Source: Bifidobacterium pullorum DSM 20433
Lineage (GTDB): Bacteria > Actinomycetota > Actinomycetes > Actinomycetales > Bifidobacteriaceae
NCBI RefSeq assembly: GCF_000771405.1
Contig: NZ_JDUI01000011.1
Coordinates: 1 to 64,000 of the forward strand
DNA: 64,000 nt
Direction of reading: 5' to 3'
Shown piece by piece: positions 53,643 to 61,000 of this stretch; within the stretch, counting starts at the first letter, position 1; every line of letters begins with the position of its first letter. A program made the position numbers and the translations under genes. The notes below the pieces were generated by a model that made no database searches, was not told the origin of the DNA, and saw only the letters and a list, made by a program, of their open reading frames with translations.

Positions 53643-53655
53643 CGCGGTCGCCGCG

Positions 53656-55872
53656 TCACTGCTTCACGGCAGTGAACAACACGGCCTGCGCGGGATGCAG
53701 GGACGGCGGACGGATGCCGTAGGTCTGCAGCGCGCGGCCGGTCAGGCACACACCGTCGGCGTTCCACCAGCCGAGCGGCGACTGGCCATTGGTGATGTCG
53801 AGGCTCTGCCCGTCGGTGACGTTGAGCTTCAACTCGCGGTTCATGTCCAGCGGCATCACCCGATACACCGCATCCGGATCCAAGCCGGGCAGACGCACCG
53901 GAGCGGCCGGATAGGTCTGCGATGTGGTCAGCTGGGTGAACCGGTACACGGCGCGGGCCTTGTCGGCGCTGACCACGCCGTCCAGACGGACCGCGGGATC
54001 GCCTTCGTCGCCATGCACCACCGTGCCGGTGGCGAAATCGGCGCGATGGCGCTTGTACTCGGCCACCCATACGCCCAGCTTGTCCAGGTCGCCCTGCGGC
54101 TCCTTCAGCAGGTTCCACTCAATGCCCATATGCCCGAAGAACGCCATGGCCATGCGCATCTCCTGGCTCGTGCTGCGATGCGTGGAATGCGCGGGGCTGG
54201 CACCCACATGCTCGCCGATCATCTCAGGCGGCACCAGCAGCGACGTGTAGCGCTGGATGTCGGCACGCTCCACCGGGTCCACGCAGTCGGAGGCCCAGAT
54301 GCGGTCCGCCACCTCCAGGATGCCCAGATCCACGCGACCGCCGCCCGACGAGCAGCTCTCAATCTCCAAGCCGGGGTGAGCGGCCTTCAGATCGCGGAAG
54401 ATGCGGTAGACGGCCAGCGTCTGCTCATGCACGGCGGGACGCGCGTTCTCCGGCGAGAACGCCTCGGTGACCAGCTTGTTGTGATCCCACTTGATATAGT
54501 CGATGCCCAATTCTTCGACCAGCTTGTCCATGCAGTCGTACACGTAGGCGTAGGCCTCCGGGTTGGTCAGATCGACGACCTGCTGGCAACGGCCCTGCAT
54601 CGGCAGGCGGTTGGCCGTGGGCTTGAGCACCCAATCCGGATGGTTGCGGAACATCTCGGAATCCGGATTCACCATCTCCGGCTCGAACCACAGGCCGAAC
54701 TGCATGCCCTTGCCATGCACGTAATCGGCGAGCGCCTTGAGGCTCTTCGGGCCTTCGGGCCATACCGACTGGGCGATCTGCCAGTCGCCCAGGCCGGAGG
54801 TGTCGTCGCGACGGGAGCCGAACCAGCCGTCGTCCACCACGAAACGCTCCACGCCGCTGTCGGCGGCCTTGTCGGCGAGCGCGACCAGCGTGTCATAGTT
54901 CTGGTCGAAGTACACGGCCTCCCAGGTGTTGAGGATCACCGGACGCGGCTTGATGGCCATCTCGGGATGGCAGGAGCGCACATACCGGTGGAAGCGGGAG
55001 GCGACCTCGTTCAGGCCGTCGCCGTACGCGCCATACACCCACGGCGTCTCGTATGCGGCGTTGTGGGGCAACGTCACTTCGCCGCCGAACAGGATCTCCC
55101 CGCCGCCGATCACGGGCTGCGTATAGGGCAGACGTTCGGCGGACAGCAGGCTGTTGCCGCTCCATGCCACATGTGTGGAGTACACCTCACCGTGTTCGAA
55201 TCCGAATCCGGGGGCGCCCACTGTCAGCAGCAGCGAGGCGTCGAAGTCGGGGCGGCCGGCCACATAGGTACGCTGGAACCGGCCGATGGTCAGCGGCTGG
55301 CGCTGCGGGGAGCGCTCGCGCAGGTGGTGGCCGGTGGTGGTCAGGATCTCGGTGGCCCAGCCGGGGACGGCGAAGCCGAGTTCGACCTTGCCGATTTCCA
55401 GTTCGCCGTAGGCCAGGTTGCGGATGGCGGCACGCTGGCGGAGCAGACCGGAGGGGTCGAGCTCCATCGTCCAGGTCAAGGCCACCTGCTGTTCGGCGTC
55501 CTCGGCGGTCACGGTGACGGCGGGGCGATCGCCTTCGGTCAATGTGGTGTCGGTCACGGTGAACCGGCAGAACACCTCCACGCCGTCGCGGCGCAGCGCC
55601 AGGCGCGGTTCGCCGATCCAAGCCTCCGCCTGAGTCGGCAGCACGCTCGGCCACGGCGTGTAATCGAGCGCGCCGGACACGCGCTGGGGGCGCAGGGCGT
55701 CGGCGGCGTCCACGACCGTTTCAGGGTGAGTCATGGGGCGACCCCAGTACACAAGCCGCGGCAGTTCCCCTTCGGGGAACGCCAACGCAAACGCCACGCC
55801 GGCTTCGGGCTGCTCCGCATACACCGCAACCACGGCATCGGATTCATTGGACAATGCAACAATGCGCGCCAT
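53656..55872 (-). CDS. Alpha-galactosidase, GH36
   Basis: A 738-residue intracellular alpha-galactosidase removing terminal alpha-1,6-galactose from raffinose-family sugars and melibiose. The nucleophile is Asp in YIKWDHNK and the acid/base Asp in WASDCVDPVER. FVVDDGWFGSRRDDTSGLGD and GLWFEPEMVNPDS are further signatures of the bacterial GH36 group. AAGGAG precedes the ATG. It converges on the ROK gene and completes the second utilisation cluster. Confidence 0.93.
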   Translation of the reverse strand: MARIVALSNESDAVVAVYAEQPEAGVAFALAFPEGELPRLVYWGRPMTHPETVVDAADALRPQRVSGALDYTPWPSVLPTQAEAWIGEPRLALRRDGVEVFCRFTVTDTTLTEGDRPAVTVTAEDAEQQVALTWTMELDPSGLLRQRAAIRNLAYGELEIGKVELGFAVPGWATEILTTTGHHLRERSPQRQPLTIGRFQRTYVAGRPDFDASLLLTVGAPGFGFEHGEVYSTHVAWSGNSLLSAERLPYTQPVIGGGEILFGGEVTLPHNAAYETPWVYGAYGDGLNEVASRFHRYVRSCHPEMAIKPRPVILNTWEAVYFDQNYDTLVALADKAADSGVERFVVDDGWFGSRRDDTSGLGDWQIAQSVWPEGPKSLKALADYVHGKGMQFGLWFEPEMVNPDSEMFRNHPDWVLKPTANRLPMQGRCQQVVDLTNPEAYAYVYDCMDKLVEELGIDYIKWDHNKLVTEAFSPENARPAVHEQTLAVYRIFRDLKAAHPGLEIESCSSGGGRVDLGILEVADRIWASDCVDPVERADIQRYTSLLVPPEMIGEHVGASPAHSTHRSTSQEMRMAMAFFGHMGIEWNLLKEPQGDLDKLGVWVAEYKRHRADFATGTVVHGDEGDPAVRLDGVVSADKARAVYRFTQLTTSQTYPAAPVRLPGLDPDAVYRVMPLDMNRELKLNVTDGQSLDITNGQSPLGWWNADGVCLTGRALQTYGIRPPSLHPAQAVLFTAVKQ

Positions 55873-55978
55873 TGCACCACTCCTTCATGGGTCGGATCGG
55901 TTGGTTGATGGTTCCGATGGTAGAGCGAACGGCTTTATTTGACCGGCAACGGAGTGTTTTGAGTTTTGGAAAAAAATA

Positions 55979-56067
55979 AGGGTTCGCACTACCTCGAATT
56001 GAAACCACCGCAGTGGCGGAATTTCAACCCTCGCCACCTGATACCGCGAGGTAGTGCGAACCCGCCT
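55979..56067. repeat. Dispersed palindrome, copy C
   Basis: The left arm AGGGTTCGCACTACCTCG and right arm CGAGGTAGTGCGAACCCGCCT match copies A and B. The centre holds a second palindrome (TTGAAACCACCGC / GTGGCGGAATTTCAA). The right arm touches the tadA stop codon. Confidence 0.85.
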
Positions 56068-56519
56068 CAGCGACGCGTCGCAAAAAACTCCCCCAGGAGG
56101 GCCGCACACTCCTTTTCCCGGATGCCGCCGATGACCTCGGGGCTGTGGCCGATGTGCGGATCGCGCGGGATGTCCCACACCGAGCCGCAGGCGCCCAGCT
56201 TGGCGTCCCACGCGCCGAACACGATGCGCCCGATATGCGTCTGCAGACAGGCACCCGCGCACATCGGGCACGGCTCCAACGTCACGACCAGCGTGCAATC
56301 GGCCAGATTCCATGCCCGATGGGCATCGGCTGCGGCCTGTTGCATCGCCAGCACTTCGGCGTGGGCCAGCGGATCGCCGTTGTCCTCGCGCCGGTTCCGT
56401 CCCTCGCCGATCACGCGTCCCTCGGCGTCGAGCACCACGGCGCCCACCGGCACATCGCCCTCGGCCGCAGCCTGTTGCGCGAGCGCCAATGCGCGCCCCA
56501 TCGCCTCGTCGTTCGTCAT
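56067..56519 (-). CDS. tadA: tRNA-specific adenosine deaminase
   Basis: A 150-residue zinc enzyme converting A34 to inosine in tRNA-Arg(ACG). The zinc and catalytic residues are in PLAHAEVLAM (His, Glu) and TLEPCPMCAGA (two Cys). RNRREDNGDPLAHAE is the characteristic substrate loop. The start is the ATG before TNDEAMGRALAL; it has no strong ribosome site. The stop codon directly abuts palindrome copy C. Confidence 0.92.
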   Translation of the reverse strand: MTNDEAMGRALALAQQAAAEGDVPVGAVVLDAEGRVIGEGRNRREDNGDPLAHAEVLAMQQAAADAHRAWNLADCTLVVTLEPCPMCAGACLQTHIGRIVFGAWDAKLGACGSVWDIPRDPHIGHSPEVIGGIREKECAALLGEFFATRR

Positions 56520-56774
56520 GCCGTCCAGTCTAGCGACCGTCAGGCATCCCGCCCGCGACGAGGAGCTCCGTTCGGGTGAACACCTGTCAGACCCGACGTA
56601 CCCATATATATGGGAGAGCCACGCCGAACATGGCCAGGACGCCGGCACCATCCACGGCCAAGCCCATCCGCACGGGCACCGTCCGTGCAATCGGCGGGTT
56701 TTCCTACCATGAGTAATGAGCGGCGTTCATGCCCGGCCATCACCATTGGCCACCGCCGTGCAGAGAGGAGCACC

Positions 56775-58850
56775 ATGGATGTATTCACGTTGATTCTCTG
56801 CGTGCTGGCGGCGGTGGTGCTTTCCTCGTTTCTCAGCCGGTTCCTGCCGAAGATCTCGACGCCGCTCGTGCAGATCGCGCTCGGCGTGCTGGCCACCTAT
56901 CTGCCGTTTTTCCCCGAAACGGATCTGGACCCTGAGCTGTTCATGGTGTTGTTCATCGCGCCGCTGCTGTACCTGGAGGCGCATGAGATCGACAAGTCGG
57001 CGCTGTTCAAATCGCTGAAGATCTCGCTGTCGTTGGCCATCGGCCTGGCGATCGCCACGATGCTGGCCGTGGGGTTCACCGTGCACTCGTTCTGGCCCGC
57101 AATCCCGTTGGCCGCGGCGTTCGCGCTCGGCGCCGCGCTGGGACCGACCGACGCGGTGGCGGTCAGTTCGCTGGGCAAGGAGGCGGCGCTGACCCAACGC
57201 CAGCTCAGCGTGCTCAAGGGCGAATCGCTGTTCAACGACGCCTCCGGCATTGTGGGCTTCCAGTTCTCGATCCTGGCGGCGGTGACCGGCGCCTTCTCGC
57301 TGGGTGAGGCCGCCGGGGAGTTCGCGGTCTCGTTCATCGGCGGCACGTTGTTCGGTCTGGCGGTCGGCATCGTGGTCAACTGGCTGTTCGAGACGATCCG
57401 CTCGCTGGGTTGGGAGACCACGACCACACGCATCCTGATGGAACTGTTCCTGCCGTTCCTGCTGTATCTGGCCGCGGAGGACATTGCGCACGTCTCCGGC
57501 ATCCTGGCGGTGGTGGCCTGCGGTCTGCTGGTGCGGTTCGACCACACGGGCATCGGGCCGAACGTGGCGCGCACCAACATCGTGTCCTCCAGCGTGTGGG
57601 CGGTGCTGTCGTTCAGTCTCAACGGCGCGGTGTTCATCCTGCTGGGCATGCTGCTGCCGGACGCGATGAGCCGCAGCTGGGAGGATCCGGGCGTCAGCAA
57701 CACGATGCTGATCAGTGTGATCCTGCTGGTCTCGTTGGTGGTGATCGTGATGCGGTTCCTGTGGGTGGCCGCGATGCTGCGCATCACCAAGGACCAGCAC
57801 ACGGGCAAGCGCCGCCGGATGACGGCCGGCCGGTGGCGTTCCGCCGCGGTGATGACCTTCGGCGGGCCGAAGGGCACGATCACCCTGTCGCTGATGCTGA
57901 CGATCCCGTTCTTCACCGCATCCGGCGCGTTGTTCCCGATGCGCGACGAGCTGATCTTCATCGCCTCCGGCGTCATCATCGTCACGCTGCTGCTGGCGAA
58001 CTTCCTGCTGCCGTTGATCGCCCCGAACCATGGAACGGACGAGTCGCAGGAGATCACCGAGATCACGATCGACGTGCTGCGTCGCACGGTGGAGGAGCTG
58101 ACGCAACGCATCACCACGGAGAACCGCCGTGCGGTGCTGATGGTCATCGACTCGTACACCAAGCGCATCACCAGGCTCAAGCAGCGCATCGGCGGCGTGG
58201 ATCCGCACGGGTTCGAGCAGCTGCAGATCGACGCCCTGTACTGGGAGAAAGACTTCATCAAGGAGCGGCTGGCCTCGCTTCGCCAGTCGGACGCCGCCGA
58301 CGCCCATGACCGGGATCTGAACATCGAGGCCTGCGAGCGCATGCTCGACCAGATCATGGACACCTTGCGCCATGCGGCGGACCATGATTCCTCGGGGCAC
58401 GCCGTCTCCCAGATTCGCGGCCGGGTCCGCGCCATGCAGCGGCGTACAGAGGCGCTGACGCGGCGTGTGGTCAGCAAGATCCGGCGCACCACCCCGCTGC
58501 TGAACGAGGATGAGGTGTTGGAGCGGGTGCGGGCGCTGCAGGTCGAGGCCATCGAGCATGTCATCAACCGCCTGTATGACGAGATCCGCGGCACCCGGTA
58601 CAGCACCGAGCACTGCTCGCTGCTGCTGCTCGACTACCGACGGGCCGAGGCCACGTTGCGCGCACGCCCCAGTGTGGGGGCCGGTACGGCCGCGTTCACG
58701 ATGGCCGACGACGTCAAGCGCGAAAGCTACGGCATCGAGCTGGGCATCATCCAGGACATGTTCGAGTCCGGCGACATCACGCGTGCGCAGGCCCGCGCAT
58801 TGCGACGCAACGTGTATGTGATGAGCGTGGACGCCGACGCAAGCATCTGA
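56775..58850 (+). CDS. Na+/H+ antiporter, CPA1 (NhaP/NHE) family
   Basis: A 691-residue protein. About twelve membrane helices fill residues 1-430. FALGAALGPTDAVAVSSLG and LKGESLFNDASGIVGFQF hold the Asp residues of the ion pathway typical of CPA1. The C-terminal ~250 residues are a long charged, helical cytoplasmic domain, probably regulatory. AGAGGAG precedes the ATG. Role: sodium or pH homeostasis. Monocistronic. Confidence 0.88.
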   Translation: MDVFTLILCVLAAVVLSSFLSRFLPKISTPLVQIALGVLATYLPFFPETDLDPELFMVLFIAPLLYLEAHEIDKSALFKSLKISLSLAIGLAIATMLAVGFTVHSFWPAIPLAAAFALGAALGPTDAVAVSSLGKEAALTQRQLSVLKGESLFNDASGIVGFQFSILAAVTGAFSLGEAAGEFAVSFIGGTLFGLAVGIVVNWLFETIRSLGWETTTTRILMELFLPFLLYLAAEDIAHVSGILAVVACGLLVRFDHTGIGPNVARTNIVSSSVWAVLSFSLNGAVFILLGMLLPDAMSRSWEDPGVSNTMLISVILLVSLVVIVMRFLWVAAMLRITKDQHTGKRRRMTAGRWRSAAVMTFGGPKGTITLSLMLTIPFFTASGALFPMRDELIFIASGVIIVTLLLANFLLPLIAPNHGTDESQEITEITIDVLRRTVEELTQRITTENRRAVLMVIDSYTKRITRLKQRIGGVDPHGFEQLQIDALYWEKDFIKERLASLRQSDAADAHDRDLNIEACERMLDQIMDTLRHAADHDSSGHAVSQIRGRVRAMQRRTEALTRRVVSKIRRTTPLLNEDEVLERVRALQVEAIEHVINRLYDEIRGTRYSTEHCSLLLLDYRRAEATLRARPSVGAGTAAFTMADDVKRESYGIELGIIQDMFESGDITRAQARALRRNVYVMSVDADASI

Positions 58851-58920
58851 GCGACCGGCGCGCGCCGCTGGGCCGCGGCCCGCATCGGCGCCCGGCAAGC
58901 AGGCGCGATCCGGCCCGGCC

Positions 58921-59679
58921 TTACATCATGCCGGAGGCGATGTCGTGCGTGACGAGCCACTGGCGGATGTCGGCAAGCTCCTGCAGGTTGACCGCATGGT
59001 CCAGGTCCCAGTAACACTGGGACGTCAACCAGGTGTGTTCCTCCAGCCACGCCTCGGTGGCGTGCAGTTCACTGCGCGGGATGATGCCGTCACGGTCGCC
59101 GTACCCGTAGAACATCGGTGTCTCCCGCTCGGCGAGACGGTCATCCGCGGGCGCGGTACCGGGAACGGTTCCGGGCGCGAGGAATCCGGACAGGCTGATG
59201 GCGGCGCGGTATCGTTCGGGATGCACCCGCAGCAGATGGATGGCCAGCAAACCGCCCTGCGAGAAGCCGATCGGCACCACATCGCGGTCGTCGGCGATGT
59301 TTTCCGCCACCCACGCGTCGATCGCCCGCGCGGCGGCGTATGCGTCGTAATCGAGATCGTCGCCCGAGGGCACGCAGTCATGGAACCATGAGTACGCGCC
59401 GGCGCCGAATCCGAACTCCCCCATGGTGAATCCGGGAAGCTTCAGCGGCGCGCGCAGCGAGGCGAAGTCGTTGTATGGGGCGATGTGCCGCATCAGGTCG
59501 GCCAGGTCCTCCTCGTTGGAACCCCAGCCGTGCAGGCACAGGAACATCGGACGGCGTGGGGCCGCATTGCCTCCGCCTCGGGACCAGGCCACGTCGGTCA
59601 CCGTCAGTGGCTCGCCGAACCTGCCCGGCACCACGGTGGATTCACGTCCGATCAACGACTGCTGCTCGAATTCGCTCAT
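58921..59679 (-). CDS. Carboxylesterase/phospholipase of the alpha/beta hydrolase family
   Basis: A 252-residue protein of the Abhydrolase_2 (YpfH/EstB-like) type. The nucleophile is Ser in PIGFSQGGLLA, the acid lies in YGDRDGIIP and the histidine in DLDHAVNLQE. FLCLHGWGSNEEDLADL is the oxyanion segment. No signal peptide, so cytoplasmic; the ester substrate is unknown. A GTG two codons upstream (59685) is an alternative start. Confidence 0.83.
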   Translation of the reverse strand: MSEFEQQSLIGRESTVVPGRFGEPLTVTDVAWSRGGGNAAPRRPMFLCLHGWGSNEEDLADLMRHIAPYNDFASLRAPLKLPGFTMGEFGFGAGAYSWFHDCVPSGDDLDYDAYAAARAIDAWVAENIADDRDVVPIGFSQGGLLAIHLLRVHPERYRAAISLSGFLAPGTVPGTAPADDRLAERETPMFYGYGDRDGIIPRSELHATEAWLEEHTWLTSQCYWDLDHAVNLQELADIRQWLVTHDIASGMM

Positions 59680-60062
59680 ATCCACACTATATCCCGACCT
59701 CGTTTCGGGCACCCCTCCGGGCTCGGTTACGGATGGTCGGACAAGAAAGAACCCCGGTGGGGTTGACCACCGGGGCGAGAAAGGAGAGAGAAGAAGAAAG
59801 GGTTCAATTGTCGGGAACTGCTGCGGCTCCTGGCCAGCTGTTGTGCTGACAGTTATTATGAAACCACCCGATTCTGGGCACATGTCTGAGGTTTTCTGAT
59901 AAGTTCCTGAAAAACCTGAACAATAGATGAATGCACCGGGCATGCCCGGAGTTTCGACGGCCATGCAACTCCGCCTGCGCGTGCGGCGCTAGACTGGTGA
60001 GCAGAGAGTGTGATATCCGACCGCGCGACCGGATGGGTGCGCGGCAACGCAAAGGAGACCCG
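59680..60062. other. Intergenic region upstream of the esterase and dcd
   Basis: These 383 bases hold no convincing protein gene. They contain a possible minus-strand small RNA (59745-59935) and, near 59990, a TAGACT box that may be the dcd promoter. Confidence 0.5.
59745..59935 (-). ncRNA. Candidate small RNA or leader ending in a terminator
   Basis: On the minus strand, TTGTTC and TATCAG boxes spaced about 16 bp lie near 59890-59930. About 120 bases later a hairpin (CCCCGGTGG/CCACCGGGG, 59752-59775) is followed by TTCTTTCTTG. The transcript would end 65 bp before the esterase start, so it could be a free small RNA or an attenuating leader. No coding sequence with a ribosome site is seen in it. 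Confidence 0.35.
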
Positions 60063-60644
60063 ATGCTGCTGTCCGACCGCGACATCCTCGCCGCCCAGGC
60101 CGACGGCCATATCTCGTTGGAGCCCTGGACCCCCGAGATGGTCCAGCCCGCTTCGATCGATGTGCGGCTCGACCGTTTCTTCCGGCTGTTCAACAACCAC
60201 GCCTACACCTACGTGGACCCCGCCGAGAACCAGGGCGCGCTGACCGAGCAGTTCGAGGTGGCGTCGGACGAGCCGTGGATCCTGCATCCCGGCGAGTTCG
60301 CGCTGGGCTCCACATGGGAGTACGTCAAGCTGGACAACACGATCGCCGCACGGCTGGAAGGCAAGAGCTCGCTGGGCCGCCTCGGCATCCTGACCCATTC
60401 GACGGCCGGATTCATCGATCCGGGCTTCGAGGGGCACATCACGTTGGAGCTGTCGAACGTGAGCACGCTGCCGGTGAAGCTGTGGCCGGGCATGAAAATC
60501 GGCCAGATGTGCTTCTTCCAGCTGTCGTCGCCGGCCGAGCACCCGTACGGCTCCAAGGAGACCGGCTCGCACTACCAGGGCCAGCGCGGCCCGACCCCGA
60601 GCCGTTCCTACGTGAACTTCTACAAGGCCGCAATCACCGACTGA
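60063..60644 (+). CDS. dcd: dCTP deaminase (actinobacterial, possibly also dUTPase)
   Basis: A 193-residue trimeric nucleotide enzyme. The active-site segment [11 protein letters not shown], the [12 protein letters not shown] loop and the C-terminal [16 protein letters not shown] are the Dcd signatures. The mycobacterial relatives of this length deaminate dCTP and also hydrolyse dUTP, and the same is likely here. AAAGGAG precedes the ATG. It stands alone between repeats. Confidence 0.93.
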   Translation: MLLSDRDILAAQADGHISLEPWTPEMVQPASIDVRLDRFFRLFNNHAYTYVDPAENQGALTEQFEVASDEPWILHPGEFALGSTWEYVKLDNTIAARLEGKSSLGRLGILTHSTAGFIDPGFEGHITLELSNVSTLPVKLWPGMKIGQMCFFQLSSPAEHPYGSKETGSHYQGQRGPTPSRSYVNFYKAAITD

Positions 60645-60679
60645 GTACAGCGGCGATCGCGGCCCTCATCGGGCTTGAC

Positions 60680-60860
60680 GGCTGCTGCCGTATGGCGTGC
60701 CGAAGCACGCCGATAGGACCAAAAGTCGCAGCAGCCCCATGCCACTGCATCAAAAGGACCAGTTGCCCGGCGCCGAGTGACCCTTTTGGCGCAGTAGCAC
60801 TGGTCAACTGCGTCAGAAGAGCCAGGGCAGTGTCGCCAACTGCACCTTTTGACGCATAAA
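60680..60860. repeat. Complex inverted and direct repeats
   Basis: GGCTGCTGC (60680) pairs with GCAGCAGCC (60728), enclosing GGCGTGC-CGAA-GCACGCC. Next comes a series of related units in both orientations: CACTGCATCAAAAGGACCAG, CCCTTTTGGCGCAGTAGCAC, TGGTCAACTGCGTCAGAAG and CACCTTTTGACGCATAAACG. They would fold into several stems. The origin is unknown; it may be a decayed transposable palindrome. Confidence 0.6.
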
Positions 60861-60908
60861 CGCCGTAAGGCTGCGGCGAAGGACCAGCCAGTCGTGCACG
60901 CATATAGC

Positions 60909-60946
60909 AAGGCGCCCGTCCTCAACGCGATGAGGACGGGCGCCTT
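60909..60946. terminator. Bidirectional terminator between dcd and the calcium ATPase gene
   Basis: AAGGCGCCCGTCCTCA pairs perfectly over 16 bp with TGAGGACGGGCGCCTT around ACGCGA, 55 bp from the ATPase stop. Confidence 0.75.
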
Positions 60947-61000
60947 GGTTTCTCGGCTCAGGCCAGAGCCATCAAGCCGTCAGACCGGTCAACGCCGGGC

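Larger units (their letters stand above)
60645..61000. other. Intergenic region rich in repeats after dcd
   Basis: These 356 bases between convergent genes hold no gene. They contain nested hairpins and TGCGTCAAAAGG-type repeats (60680-60860) and a strong terminator (60909-60946). Confidence 0.65.

Noticed and set aside
56727-58898. Very long open frame on the minus strand opposite the antiporter gene
   Set aside because: Antisense frame in GC-rich DNA, rich in Arg, Gln and His with no domain. The plus strand encodes a clear CPA1 antiporter.
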